From Butyrivibrio sp. (GTDB lineage Bacteria > Bacillota > Clostridia > Lachnospirales > Lachnospiraceae), in NCBI GenBank assembly GCA_015056625.1, contig SVFY01000010.1, forward strand, positions 771-64,770: DNA of 64,000 nt. Reading direction: 5' to 3'. The notes under the pieces are model-generated. The model worked only from the letters and a program-made list of their open reading frames with translations, ran no database searches and had not been told where the DNA came from. This document shows, one piece after another, positions 34,479 through 43,606 of the stretch. Position 1 is the stretch's first letter. Each line of letters begins with the position of its first letter. Both the position numbers and the translations under genes were made by a program.

Positions 34479-35270
34479 TCAGCCATAGATCATGCATCTT
34501 ACGTATATGATCACCGCGAGATGTACGGGGTAGAAGGCATAGAACAGGTATTTTAACCTGCCAAGCCTTCTGCCTCGTTTTTGATTGTAGAAATATAAAA
34601 GGCCAAAGGATGGCAGGGCAAGATACTCAGTACCCAGGGAAACAATAGAAAGATATGCGCCAATGATATTGACGGGGCTATAGGCCCTGAGGATATAAAA
34701 TACAAAGATAAGGAAAACTCCGTAGCCGTGGTAGTCAGTATTAAGAAACTCCGCGACGTAGATACCTACTGCGGCAACTACAATTGCAAGGGCATAGGAT
34801 ATAAGGATGTTTCCGTTATGTCTTTTTACTAGATCCATCATCTTCTCTGTGCCCCAGATAACTAAAAGACCAATAAGGAGAGTGAAGTAGACGTTGCTCT
34901 TTTTTGCCAGAAGCTCCATGTTCTGCTGTATCACAGAAAAGATATTGATGTTGAATACGTCGTTTTTGGCGTAAAAGCATACGTCGAAGAAGGGTTCGGA
35001 AATAAAGCCAAAAATTAACAGGCTAAGAGCGTATCTTAGCCTGCTTTTTGTGTGAATAAATCCCTCAACCAGAAGGAAGCAGAAGATAGGAAAAGAGTTT
35101 CTGCCAATCCCTCTAAGGATCTTGTATATGATGTTTAAGGTATCAAAAGAAATGGAATCTGGATAATAGCCAGCTCTTACAACCGGAAGCATTATGCCTG
35201 CTGTAACGTGGTCAATAAGCATTGTGATGCATGCAATTAGCTTTAAGGTGTTTCCATTTATCTTTTTCAT
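34479..35270 (-). CDS. TraX-family membrane protein
   Basis: A 263-residue polytopic membrane protein (about eight TM segments) with the TraX family opening LKLIACITMLIDHVTAG and a GRNSFPIFCFLLVEG block. TraX in F plasmid acetylates pilin; chromosomal relatives in Clostridia are presumed O- or N-acyltransferases but their targets are unknown. It starts 3 bp after the stop of the DUF3048 lipoprotein gene, so the two form an operon. Confidence 0.85.
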   Translation of the reverse strand: MKKINGNTLKLIACITMLIDHVTAGIMLPVVRAGYYPDSISFDTLNIIYKILRGIGRNSFPIFCFLLVEGFIHTKSRLRYALSLLIFGFISEPFFDVCFYAKNDVFNINIFSVIQQNMELLAKKSNVYFTLLIGLLVIWGTEKMMDLVKRHNGNILISYALAIVVAAVGIYVAEFLNTDYHGYGVFLIFVFYILRAYSPVNIIGAYLSIVSLGTEYLALPSFGLLYFYNQKRGRRLGRLKYLFYAFYPVHLAVIIYVRCMIYG

Positions 35271-35273
35271 AAG

Positions 35274-36434
35274 TTACTCAAAAATAACCTTGTCCCAGGT
35301 ATCATCAGGAATAAGTCCGATGTAGGTCTTGCCTGTGTTGATCTGAAGCTCTTCTCCAGTCTCATCGTAGAATCTTGTTACATCTGTCTCGCTGGTCTTG
35401 ACCCAGGTAACATCCTTGGCAATTCCGTTGGTCAAATACCAGGCGTTCTGGCCAGAACCGATGCAGTTGTAGATAAGATATCCGTTCTCGTCAAGCTGAG
35501 CGAAAGAGCAGCACTGAAGGAGTACGTTTTTAAATGCAAGCGGCTCGTCATCCTCAGCGTCTTCGTGCCTGTCGCCATACTCATAGTACTCGTACATCTT
35601 GGTCTCAGGGTTGTATATCAGCTGTGATCCGTTGTGAGTAAATGGAAGTGAAACCTTGAAGGCCTGATAGGATCTTGAATACTTCTCGTCCAGTTCGATC
35701 TCTTCGCCGTAAGGAACAAAGTTAAAGTGGCTGCCCTCGTTGGCATATTCGTTGTAGGTTGTCTCATAGCCTGCTCTTCCAGCATAGCTGTCAAAGTTGT
35801 TATCAAGGTCGCCGTTTACGATGTACTCTGTGAACTCACTGGCCTTACCGTTGTTGATACGTGAAAATGTACCGGAGAAGTGAGCTGACCATGGCTGTGA
35901 GAAGTACTGGTCGTTGTAGTAAGGACCGCCGTCGTGACACAGAACTGCGTTCCACTCTGCAGCCAGCATGATGTTTGTAGGTCTTGTACTACGGATACTG
36001 CCAAGCTGCTCAATTGAACCCCAGTCCTTAACAACGCACATGAGTCTTGTGATGCGGTCGTTCTTGGTGCTGTTCATAAGCTCGTAAACAACGTCAGCCT
36101 CTGATGTTCCATAGTGTGGAAGCGCAATGGATTCATTGTCTACCATGGCGGCGATAGGCCTCTGATCCTTGATCTCTTCACTTATAGGTTCACCTGTAAG
36201 CTCTGAGAAGTACATTCCCTCTGGAAGTACATATGGCTCATCAGATTCCTCAGTAGAATCTGGTTCAGGCTCCTGTGAAACCTCCTGGGTGGCTTCCTCA
36301 AATATGGTATCAGAAGATTCCTCTGGAGCAGGCTCCTCAGAACCCTTGCCACAAGCCGTAACAGTCATAGTAAGCATAGCAGCTGCAAGAAACAGGGAAG
36401 CTGCCTTTTTACCATCTATCATATGCATTTTCAT
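35274..36434 (-). CDS. DUF3048 lipoprotein (YerB-like)
   Basis: A 386-residue lipoprotein: signal peptide with lipobox TVTACG, then an acidic linker of about 55 residues (PAPEESSDTIFEEA) and the DUF3048 domain (RPIAAMVDNESIALPH, SIRSTRPTNIMLAAEWNAV, GQNAWYLTNGIAKDVTWVK). Function in the family is not established; many are extracytoplasmic and linked to cell-wall or antibiotic response. RBS aagggaga precedes ATG on the minus strand. Confidence 0.9.
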   Translation of the reverse strand: MKMHMIDGKKAASLFLAAAMLTMTVTACGKGSEEPAPEESSDTIFEEATQEVSQEPEPDSTEESDEPYVLPEGMYFSELTGEPISEEIKDQRPIAAMVDNESIALPHYGTSEADVVYELMNSTKNDRITRLMCVVKDWGSIEQLGSIRSTRPTNIMLAAEWNAVLCHDGGPYYNDQYFSQPWSAHFSGTFSRINNGKASEFTEYIVNGDLDNNFDSYAGRAGYETTYNEYANEGSHFNFVPYGEEIELDEKYSRSYQAFKVSLPFTHNGSQLIYNPETKMYEYYEYGDRHEDAEDDEPLAFKNVLLQCCSFAQLDENGYLIYNCIGSGQNAWYLTNGIAKDVTWVKTSETDVTRFYDETGEELQINTGKTYIGLIPDDTWDKVIFE

Positions 36435-36534
36435 AATCTCCCTTTAAAATAAGAATAATCCTTTATATTCTAACAGACCTTTCCGTTTTTTTCCATGCCC
36501 CATTTTTAATCCGACTGTGAGCAGCTAACCATGA

Positions 36535-36540
36535 TATAAT
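36535..36540 (+). promoter_or_regulatory. -10 box for the beta-CASP hydrolase gene
   Basis: A perfect TATAAT 28 nt before ATG 36568. The ribosome-site region AGGGGGTACCTCCT is nearly self-complementary and could hide the start. Confidence 0.45.
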
Positions 36541-36567
36541 AGAGGGTAACTAAAGGGGGTACCTCCT

Positions 36568-38169
36568 ATGAGACTTATATTTATCGGTGCAGATCATGAA
36601 GTGACAGGAAGCTGCCATTTTATCGAGGCTGCAGGCAAGAATATTTTGGTTGATTATGGCATGGAGCAGGGCAAGGACTATTACGAGAATATGCCGCTGC
36701 CTGTGTCGGCCCCAGAAATTGATTATGTTTTCTTAACCCACGCCCATGTAGATCATTCGGGCAATCTGCCGCTCCTTTATTCAAAGGGATTTCGCGGAAA
36801 GATCTTTTCCACAGAAGCAACAGCAGATCTGTGCAATATCATGCTCCGTGACTGCGCCCACATTCAGCTGCAGGAGGCAGAGTGGAGGAGCCGCAAGGGC
36901 AAAAGAAATAAGGACATAACTCAGGTAGAGCCGGCTTATACCATGCTGGATGCAGAGAACACCATCAAGAGCTTTGTGCCATGTCCTTACGGAAAAGAGA
37001 TAGAGGTCTGCGAGGGTGTGACCATCAGATTTACAGATATCGGACACCTTCTTGGGTCCTCCAGTATTGAAGTGTGGCTTACGGAAAAGAATGTCACCAG
37101 GAAGCTTGTCTTTTCCGGAGATATAGGCAATAAGGACCAGCCTCTTATCAAGGATCCCCAGACCACCGACGAAGCGGATATTGTAGTCATGGAGTCAACC
37201 TATGGCGACAGGCTTCACTCAGAGGAGAGACCTGACTATGTAAAAGAGCTGGCAGAGGTTTTAAATGAGACCTTCGCCAAGGGCGGAAACGTAGTCATTC
37301 CTTCCTTTGCAGTTGGAAGGACCCAGGAAATACTGTACTTTATCAGGATGATCAAGAAAGAGGGTCTGGTAACGGCTTATCCCAATTTCCCTGTGTTTGT
37401 GGATTCTCCCCTTGCGGTTGAGGCCACAGAGATCTTCCAAAAGAACCAGTACGACTGCTATGATGAAGAAGCTCTTGAGATAATCAAAAAGCACATAAAT
37501 CCCATTACTTTCCCGGGACTTAATCTGTCCATCACAACGGAAGAGTCAAGGGCTATCAATGAGGATCCGGAGCCCAAGGTCATCATCTCGGCTTCAGGTA
37601 TGTGCGAGGCAGGAAGAATAAGACATCACCTTAAGCACAACCTGTGGCGTCCTGAGTGTACAATACTGTTTGTTGGTTACCAGTCTGTGGGAACCACGGG
37701 AAGAGCCATAGTTGACGGCGTTGACCAGGTCAAGCTCTTTGGGGAGACAATTGACGTCAAGGCCAGTATCAAGAAGCTCACAGGTCTTTCAGGACATGCG
37801 GACAAGAAGGGACTTATCGAGTGGGTACAGGGCTTTAAAGTGCCGCCAAAGAAGGTATTTGTAGTCCACGGAGAAGATAGCGTATGCAGCTCTTTTGCCC
37901 AATGTCTTAGAGATGAATACGGATTTAATACATATGCGCCCTACAGCGGCACAGAATACGATATAATATCGGGGAACTTTATCAAAGAGGGAGTGCCGAT
38001 CCCTATCAAGAAAAAAGAAAGCAGCCTTGTTTCCGACGTTTACGAGCGGCTTAAGGCAGCAGGCGCCCGCCTTGTTGGCATCATAGCAAGGTCAGACGGA
38101 CTGTCCAACAAGGACAAGGCCAAATTTGCAGATCAGATAAACGCACTTTGCGACAAGTGGAGCAAATAA
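36568..38169 (+). CDS. beta-CASP metallo-beta-lactamase-fold RNA-processing hydrolase
   Basis: A 533-residue enzyme of the CPSF73/Ysh1-like group. The metal site motif HAHVDHSG (about residues 58-65), a second GHLLGSSS (motif 3) and SGDIGN (motif 4) are present; a beta-CASP domain follows (YGDRLH, SFAVGRTQEILY, SASGMCEAGRI) and a C-terminal RMMBL segment LSGHADKKGLIEW. These enzymes cleave or trim RNA, metal-dependently. It ends 19 bp before thyA and may be in that operon. Distinct from RNase J by length and motif spacing. Confidence 0.9.
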   Translation: MRLIFIGADHEVTGSCHFIEAAGKNILVDYGMEQGKDYYENMPLPVSAPEIDYVFLTHAHVDHSGNLPLLYSKGFRGKIFSTEATADLCNIMLRDCAHIQLQEAEWRSRKGKRNKDITQVEPAYTMLDAENTIKSFVPCPYGKEIEVCEGVTIRFTDIGHLLGSSSIEVWLTEKNVTRKLVFSGDIGNKDQPLIKDPQTTDEADIVVMESTYGDRLHSEERPDYVKELAEVLNETFAKGGNVVIPSFAVGRTQEILYFIRMIKKEGLVTAYPNFPVFVDSPLAVEATEIFQKNQYDCYDEEALEIIKKHINPITFPGLNLSITTEESRAINEDPEPKVIISASGMCEAGRIRHHLKHNLWRPECTILFVGYQSVGTTGRAIVDGVDQVKLFGETIDVKASIKKLTGLSGHADKKGLIEWVQGFKVPPKKVFVVHGEDSVCSSFAQCLRDEYGFNTYAPYSGTEYDIISGNFIKEGVPIPIKKKESSLVSDVYERLKAAGARLVGIIARSDGLSNKDKAKFADQINALCDKWSK

Positions 38170-38188
38170 TTTATTGGAGGATTAGAGT

Positions 38189-39040
38189 ATGAGCAGAGCT
38201 GATGAGATATTCATCGACATGTGCAGGGATATTCTGGATAACGGAACATCCACTGAGGGGGAAAAAGTAAGGCCGCACTGGCCAGATGGAACACCAGCCT
38301 ACACCATTAAGAGGTTTGGCGTTGTGAACAGATATGATCTTTCCAAGGAGTTTCCTATCATGACTCTTAGAAAGACGGCTCTTAAGAGCGCCACAGATGA
38401 GGTTTTGTGGATCTATCAGAAAAAGAGCAACAACATAAATGAACTTAACAGCCACATCTGGGATGAATGGGCAGATGAGACCGGATCTATCGGTAAGGCC
38501 TACGGCTATCAGATTGGGCAAAAGAGCATCTACAAGGAGGGAGAGTTCGACCAGATGGACAGAGTCCTCTACGACCTTAAGAACAATCCTTTCTCAAGAC
38601 GTATCATGACCAACACCTACGTGTTCTCTGATCTTCATGAGATGCACCTTTACCCCTGCGCTTACAGCGTAACCTACAACGTTACCCAGAAGCCGGGAGA
38701 GGACAGGCTCACCCTTAATGCAATCCTCAACCAGAGATCTCAGGACGTTCTTGCAGCCAACAACTGGAACGTGGTTCAGTACGCAGTTCTTGTGCACATG
38801 ATCGCTCAGGTCTGTGACATGAACGTCGGCGAGCTGGTACACGTTATCGCAGATGCACACATCTACGATCGTCACGTGCCTCTTATCAAGGAGCTTATAG
38901 AGAGGAAGCCTCTTCCTGCACCTAAGTTCCACTTGAATCCGGATGTTAAGGACTTCTATGCATTTACAAGGGATGATGTTTCCCTTGAGGGCTACGAAGT
39001 AGCAGGTGAGCAGCTTAAGGATATTCCTATCGCTATTTGA
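38189..39040 (+). CDS. thyA: thymidylate synthase
   Basis: A 283-residue ThyA converting dUMP to dTMP with methylene-tetrahydrofolate. The catalytic cysteine is in LYPCAY, and LNQRSQDVLAANNWNVVQYA with HIYDRHVPLI are the dUMP-binding and folate-side blocks. This QRSQD-type variant is the one found in Clostridia. Consumes folate that DHFR, encoded next, regenerates. RBS tggagg. Confidence 0.93.
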   Translation: MSRADEIFIDMCRDILDNGTSTEGEKVRPHWPDGTPAYTIKRFGVVNRYDLSKEFPIMTLRKTALKSATDEVLWIYQKKSNNINELNSHIWDEWADETGSIGKAYGYQIGQKSIYKEGEFDQMDRVLYDLKNNPFSRRIMTNTYVFSDLHEMHLYPCAYSVTYNVTQKPGEDRLTLNAILNQRSQDVLAANNWNVVQYAVLVHMIAQVCDMNVGELVHVIADAHIYDRHVPLIKELIERKPLPAPKFHLNPDVKDFYAFTRDDVSLEGYEVAGEQLKDIPIAI

Positions 39041-39067
39041 GCGAAGCGGAGCAATCCGCATATCGCT
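39041..39067 (+). other. hairpin between thyA and folA
   Basis: AGCG/CGCT outer and GCGGA/TCCGC inner arms close a GCAA loop, with internal bulges. Not followed by a T-run, so more likely mRNA processing or spacing than termination. Confidence 0.35.
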
Positions 39068-39094
39068 TATAAAGTAAATGAAGGAGAATTATAA

Positions 39095-39589
39095 ATGCAG
39101 GCAATTGTTGCAGTAGACAGTAACTGGGCCATCGGAAACAAGGGGCAGCTCCTTGTTAGCATTCCTGCGGACCAGAAGGACAATTTCAGAAAAAGAACCA
39201 TGGGAAAGACCATAATTTATGGCCGCAAGACCTTAGAGACTTTCCCTCAGAAGATAGTACTTCCTCAGAGACGTAACATTATCTTGTCCACTAAGGCAGA
39301 TTATGAGGTTAGAAACGCAGAAGTAGCCCACAGCAAGGAGGAGGCTCTTGAGCTTGTTAAGGACCTGGATCCTGATGATGTTTTCATTATCGGCGGAGCC
39401 ACAGTTTACAAGGATTTCCTTGATGTGTGCGACAGATGCATTGTTACTTTCATTGACAAGGCCTATGAAGCAGATGCTTATTTCCCAAATCTTGATAAGG
39501 ACCCTGAGTGGGAGATGGTGGATGAGAGCGATGAGCAGGTTTACTTTGACCTGACTTATACTTACAGAATTTATGAGAGAAAGAAGTAA
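39095..39589 (+). CDS. folA: dihydrofolate reductase
   Basis: A 164-residue enzyme reducing dihydrofolate with NADPH. The N-terminus MQAIVAVDSNWAIGNKGQLL, the acidic active-site Asp in IPADQ, the GRKTLETFP block, and VFIIGGATVYKDFL (NADPH site) are diagnostic. The methionine of the usual MGRKT motif is tyrosine here. Functions with thyA immediately upstream. RBS aaggag. Ends 2 bp before the lipid-kinase gene, so the three form an operon. Confidence 0.93.
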   Translation: MQAIVAVDSNWAIGNKGQLLVSIPADQKDNFRKRTMGKTIIYGRKTLETFPQKIVLPQRRNIILSTKADYEVRNAEVAHSKEEALELVKDLDPDDVFIIGGATVYKDFLDVCDRCIVTFIDKAYEADAYFPNLDKDPEWEMVDESDEQVYFDLTYTYRIYERKK

Positions 39590-39591
39590 CA

Positions 39592-40497
39592 ATGGATGAT
39601 TTAAAACGAGCCCTTGTGCTCATCAATAAAACATCTGGAACAGGTAAGGCAGGAAACGACGCTTTTCACATTGTAACAAGACTTGCAGAGAGCGGGTACG
39701 AACCAATAGTCTACCCAATAGTTCCGGGGACTGAACTTTCTTCTGAGATACTGATAGACAGGTACGATGGAGCCATAGACCTGATCCTGTGCAGCGGCGG
39801 AGACGGAACGCTTAACCACGTGGTAAGTGCCATGATGGATATGAAAAAGAAGCCTCTTCTTGCCTATGTTCCATCTGGAAGTACCAACGACTTTGCAAAG
39901 GGCCTTGGCATTCCATCAGTCAGGAGCAAGGCTATAGACGTTGCTCTTGGAGGAAAGCCCTACGCCTATGATGTCGGGAAAATGAATGACAGGTACTTTA
40001 ACTATGTGGCTGCTTTCGGAGCTTTTTCCAAGGTTAGCTATGCAACAGATCAGGAGCTGAAAAACGTTCTTGGATATGCGGCCTACGTTATAAGTGCGGT
40101 GGCTGAACTTCCTCAGAACATTGGATACAGCACTCACCTTAAGGTTGAGGCAGATGGCGTAACAGAAGAGGGAGATTACCTATTTGGTGCTGTCAGCAAT
40201 TCCGCGTCAGTTGGTGGAATGAACCTCTTTGGAGAAAATGTGATCCACCAGGACGATGGACAGATGGAGCTTCTGCTCATCAGAGCTCCCAAGAATATCG
40301 TGGAATTCAACGCCATCATTTCAGCCCTTGCCACCAAGGAAGCGGGAAACCCCTACATCACCTTCAGACAGGTAAGATACGCCAACATCGAATCTGATGA
40401 TGAGGTTGAATGGACGCTGGACGGTGAGTACGGCGGAGCCTACAAAAAGACCAGGATCGAGGTCATGAACAAGGCTATTACAATAATGACGAAGTGA
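39592..40497 (+). CDS. diacylglycerol kinase-family lipid kinase (YegS/DgkB-like)
   Basis: A 301-residue cytoplasmic lipid kinase. The nucleotide-binding motif SGGDGTLNHV (about residues 66-75) and PSGSTNDFAKGLG (about 91-103) identify the DAGK/LCB5 family; a C-terminal beta-sandwich follows. DgkB in Bacillus recycles diacylglycerol released by lipoteichoic-acid synthesis; YegS acts on phosphatidylglycerol. Which applies is not decided. Start ATG 39592 two bases past the folA stop. Confidence 0.88.
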   Translation: MDDLKRALVLINKTSGTGKAGNDAFHIVTRLAESGYEPIVYPIVPGTELSSEILIDRYDGAIDLILCSGGDGTLNHVVSAMMDMKKKPLLAYVPSGSTNDFAKGLGIPSVRSKAIDVALGGKPYAYDVGKMNDRYFNYVAAFGAFSKVSYATDQELKNVLGYAAYVISAVAELPQNIGYSTHLKVEADGVTEEGDYLFGAVSNSASVGGMNLFGENVIHQDDGQMELLLIRAPKNIVEFNAIISALATKEAGNPYITFRQVRYANIESDDEVEWTLDGEYGGAYKKTRIEVMNKAITIMTK

Positions 40498-40516
40498 TCA
40501 TAGTAATTGATCATAG

Positions 40517-40547
40517 AAAAAGAGCTGCCCATGTGGACAGCTCTTTT
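40517..40547. terminator. bidirectional terminator between the lipid kinase and BASS genes
   Basis: AAAAGAGCTG (40517-40526) and CAGCTCTTTT (40538-40547) make a 10-bp stem with A- and T-runs on both sides, serving the convergent genes. Confidence 0.85.
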
Positions 40548-40572
40548 CAATGGCTCAAAATTAGCGGAGCTT

Positions 40573-41550
40573 TCAAATAGCCTCTTTTGCTTCTTCGCTG
40601 CTTGCTGTTTCTGCAGCTGCGTCATTCTCGATCCTTCTGTAGATACCAGCAAGGATAGCTCCTGAGATGTTGTGCCATACTGAGAAGATAGCACCTGGAA
40701 CTGTGGCCATTGCAAGGTCAGGGAAAGCTGATCCGGCAAGGGATGTAGCAAGTCCTGAGTTCTGCATTCCGATCTCGATGGAAAGAGCTTTTTTCTTGGG
40801 GGTTGGCATCTTGAAAAGAATTGCAACAAGATATCCAATTGCGTAGCCAAGCAGGTTGTGAAGGATGACTACTACAAATACGATGGCGCCTGTCTCAAGG
40901 ATGCGCTCAGCGTTGTGAGATACAACTGCTGCAACGATCATTGTGATGGCGATAACCGAGATCATAGGAAGAACATCTCCGGCCTTCTGGGTTATCTTTC
41001 CAAAGAAATGATTGATGATAAATCCAAGTGCGATAGGCACGATGACAACCTTGATGATTGAAAAGAACATGCTCATAACATCAACGTTAACTGATGTGCG
41101 AAGGAGCAGATAAGTTATAGCTGGTGTAAGGAATGGAGCAAGAAGAGTGTTGATGCTGGTCATTCCAACTGAAAGAGCTACATCACCTTTACTAAGGTAA
41201 GTCATAACGTTACTGCTTGTTCCTCCAGGGCAGGTACCAACAAGGATAACACCTGCAAGAAGTCCTGCTTCCAGACCAAAGACCTTACCAAGGGCAAAGG
41301 CAAGAAGTGGCATGATTGTGAACTGTGCGATACAACCTATAAGAACATCCTTAGGTCTTGTAAACACTACCGCAAAGTCCCTGGGTTTCAGGGTGAGACC
41401 CATTCCGAACATAACTACCATAAGCAGGTAATTAACCCAGGAAGTCTGGATCCAAAGACAGGTCTTTGGAAGAAAGAGAGCCAGGGCGGCAATTACAAGA
41501 ACTATGATGGCCATGTACTTTCCAAGTAATTCACTGATTTTCTTAAGCAT
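40573..41550 (-). CDS. bile acid:sodium symporter family (BASS) transporter
   Basis: A 325-residue membrane protein with about ten TM helices. VGTCPGGTSSNVMTYLSKGD is the sodium-site crossover signature, and EIGMQNSGLATSLA the second. BASS homologues in non-intestinal-adapted bacteria carry pantoate, pyruvate or other organic anions, so bile acid transport should not be assumed. The gene is single, flanked by a bidirectional terminator and a long regulatory stretch. Confidence 0.9.
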   Translation of the reverse strand: MLKKISELLGKYMAIIVLVIAALALFLPKTCLWIQTSWVNYLLMVVMFGMGLTLKPRDFAVVFTRPKDVLIGCIAQFTIMPLLAFALGKVFGLEAGLLAGVILVGTCPGGTSSNVMTYLSKGDVALSVGMTSINTLLAPFLTPAITYLLLRTSVNVDVMSMFFSIIKVVIVPIALGFIINHFFGKITQKAGDVLPMISVIAITMIVAAVVSHNAERILETGAIVFVVVILHNLLGYAIGYLVAILFKMPTPKKKALSIEIGMQNSGLATSLAGSAFPDLAMATVPGAIFSVWHNISGAILAGIYRRIENDAAAETASSEEAKEAI

Positions 41551-41907
41551 CTTAATAATTCCCTCCTAACAATAATTTTTTTCAATTATCCATTTTACTC
41601 CATTGCTTTAAAAAATTAAAGTGGTAAATTTTGAACAGTTGCATATGGGCGTGGAACACCTTGAAATTTCTAGACAGAACATGGACGGATATAATAAAAT
41701 ACTATCATTGGGCGTGACAATAAAACACAGTTAAAGGAATAACTGGATATTTTTACAAAAATATAGATATTCTTTAGACGCTGTGTTATAATGTCATGGC
41801 GACTGTGCCCAAGTGGCATTTTTTGCGTGTCCTGATAGTAGTAACTTCGGGGAAAAGAGCTGAGGAAGCTCTTCACATATTTTCATAATGTATAAAGGAG
41901 AAACAAA
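41551..41907. other. gene-free stretch between BASS and tig
   Basis: The 357 bp hold a -10 TATAAT (41787-41792) for tig, a TGCC/GGCA stem followed by T6 (about 41807-41826), a perfect 7-bp hairpin AAGAGCT/AGCTCTT (41855-41873), and a normal aaggag site before tig. The left half (41551-41760) is AT-rich with no recognisable element and should contain the BASS promoter. Confidence 0.5.
41787..41792 (+). promoter_or_regulatory. -10 box of tig
   Basis: TATAAT, 115 nt before the start codon. A consensus -35 is not present at 17 nt. The long leader carries two small hairpins. Confidence 0.45.
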
Positions 41908-43359
41908 ATGAGCGTTACAGTAGAAAAGCTTGAGAACAACATGGCGAAGCTTAAGATCTCTGTTCCTGCAGAGCAGCTTGAGAAGGCTATCGAGAAGGCT
42001 TATCAGAAGAACAAGAACAAGATCCAGATCCCTGGATTCCGTAAGGGCAAGGCTCCTCGTAAGATGATCGAGCAGATGTATGGCAAGGGAGTATTCTATG
42101 AGGATGCTGCCAACGAGCTTATCGATGAGGAATATCCTAAGGCTGTCGAGGAGTGTGGAGAGGACGTTGTTTCTTCACCTAAGATCGAAGTTGAAGAGAT
42201 CGAGGCTGGTAAGGATTTCGTATTCACTGCAGAAGTAGCACTTAAGCCAGAAGTTAAGCTTGGTAAATATAAGGGAATCGAGGTTCCTAAGATGGACCTT
42301 GATGTAACTGATGAAGAAGTTGATGCAGAGATTGACAAGCAGAGAGGAATGAACGCAAGATCAATCGATGTTACAGACAGAGCAGTTAAGGACGGCGATA
42401 CAGTATCTCTTGACTTCGAGGGATTTGTTGACGGCGTAGCATTCCAGGGCGGTAAGGGCAATGACTATCCTCTTACAATCGGTTCTGGTGCATTCATTCC
42501 TGGTTTCGAGGAGCAGCTTGTAGGCTACGAGATCGGTCAGGAAGGCGAAGTTAAGGTAACATTCCCTGAGGATTATCAGGCAGAGGATCTTGCAGGTAAG
42601 GAAGCAGTATTCAAGTGCAAGGTTAACTCTATCAGAGCAAAAGAACTTCCTGAGCTCAACGATGATTTCGCTAGCGATGCTGGTTTTGATACAGTTGCAG
42701 AGTACAAGGAAGACGTTAAGAAGAAGCTTTCAGAGAAGAAGGAAGCTAACGAGAAGGCTAAGAGAGAGGATACAGTTGTTAAGGCTGTTATCGATGATTC
42801 TGAGATGGAACTCCCTGAGGCTATGGTTGAGACTCAGCAGAGACAGATCGTTAATGAGTTTGCGCAGAGACTTCAGATGCAGGGCATGAACTTCGATCAG
42901 TACCTTAAGTACACAGGCAACTCAGTAGATCAGATGCTTTCACAGGTTAAGCCACAGGCTATCGAGAGGATCAAGTCAAGGCTCGTTCTTGAGGCAGTTG
43001 CAGCTAAGGAGAAGATCGAGGCTACAGAAGAGGATGTTGCAGCAGAGCTTGAGAGAATGGCTGGCCAGTACAGAATGGAGCTTGATAAGCTCAAAGAGCT
43101 TATGTCTGGAGCTGAGCTTAAGCAGCTTAAGAGCGACCTTGCAGTTCAGAAGGCAGCAGACTTCCTTGTAGAGAACGTTAAGGAAGGCGCTAAGAAGGCA
43201 GCAGCTAAGAAGACTACTAAGAAGGCTGAGGCAGCTGATGGCGAGGAGAAGCCTAAGAAGACAGCAGCTAAGAAGACTACCAAGAAGGCTGAAGAGGCTG
43301 AAGGCGAAGAGAAGCCAAAGAAGACAACAAGAAAGAAAAAGACAGAAGAAGAGGCTTGA
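41908..43359 (+). CDS. tig: trigger factor with lysine/alanine-rich tail
   Basis: A 483-residue ribosome-associated chaperone and peptidyl-prolyl isomerase. The ribosome-binding loop is GFRKGKAPRKMIEQMYG (about 44-60); the FKBP-like domain spans about 160-245 (DTVSLDFEGFVDG, GSGAFIPGFEEQLVG); a helical C-domain follows. After about residue 425 comes a low-complexity tail rich in K, A, T and E that repeats AAKKTTKKAE with EEKPKK spacers. Usual trigger factors end near 430, so this tail is an added feature. Strong codon bias suggests high expression. First gene before clpP-clpX, as in other Firmicutes. Confidence 0.95.
   Translation: MSVTVEKLENNMAKLKISVPAEQLEKAIEKAYQKNKNKIQIPGFRKGKAPRKMIEQMYGKGVFYEDAANELIDEEYPKAVEECGEDVVSSPKIEVEEIEAGKDFVFTAEVALKPEVKLGKYKGIEVPKMDLDVTDEEVDAEIDKQRGMNARSIDVTDRAVKDGDTVSLDFEGFVDGVAFQGGKGNDYPLTIGSGAFIPGFEEQLVGYEIGQEGEVKVTFPEDYQAEDLAGKEAVFKCKVNSIRAKELPELNDDFASDAGFDTVAEYKEDVKKKLSEKKEANEKAKREDTVVKAVIDDSEMELPEAMVETQQRQIVNEFAQRLQMQGMNFDQYLKYTGNSVDQMLSQVKPQAIERIKSRLVLEAVAAKEKIEATEEDVAAELERMAGQYRMELDKLKELMSGAELKQLKSDLAVQKAADFLVENVKEGAKKAAAKKTTKKAEAADGEEKPKKTAAKKTTKKAEEAEGEEKPKKTTRKKKTEEEA
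43201..43326 (+). repeat. 63-bp tandem repeat encoding the tig tail
   Basis: Two units (43201-43263 and 43264-43326), near-identical at DNA level, each encoding AAKKTTKKAE plus an acidic-EEKPKK spacer. Synonymous changes between the units show they were duplicated some time ago and kept in frame. Confidence 0.85.
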
Positions 43360-43387
43360 TCTAGCGCCTTTAGATAATGGTCATTTA

Positions 43388-43416
43388 AAAGAGACGGCAT
43401 TTGCCGTCTCTTTTTT
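43388..43416 (+). terminator. terminator of tig
   Basis: AAAGAGACGGCA (43388-43399) and TGCCGTCTCTTT (43402-43413) form a 12-bp stem around TT/A with T-run. Confidence 0.9.
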
Positions 43417-43420
43417 CGAC

Positions 43421-43492
43421 AAGACATGGGGACGGTTCTTTTGTCTTGTTTTATCTTGATAAAATAAGACAAAAGAACCGTCCCCGTGTCTT
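43421..43492. repeat. GGGGACGG palindrome, one-shell copy (AAGACA/TGTCTT type)
   Basis: The 72-bp palindrome has arms 43421-43453 and 43460-43492 pairing almost fully around an AT-rich centre (TTTTATCTTGATAAAAT). Each arm itself carries ACGGTTCTTTTGTCTT-type sequence with AAGACA and TGTCTT at its ends. It stands directly after the tig terminator and before the clpP promoter. Confidence 0.9.
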
Positions 43493-43503
43493 ATCCGTCC
43501 CCT

Positions 43504-43533
43504 TTGACTTTTGCACATAAACTCCTTTATAAT
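43504..43533 (+). promoter_or_regulatory. promoter of clpP
   Basis: TTGACT (43504-43509), 18 nt, TATAAT (43528-43533), 74 nt before the clpP start codon. No CtsR heptad repeat was noticed. Confidence 0.6.
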
Positions 43534-43606
43534 ATAAGGTGGCTTAAGTGTATTTAGTGGTGGTTAAGTGGTACACAGCAGACTAATCTAGAAGGAGTAA
43601 CAAATT

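Noticed and set aside
43146-43472. minus-strand ORF of 108 residues over the tig tail
   Set aside because: Shadow of the lysine/alanine-rich tig repeat in another frame plus palindrome sequence.
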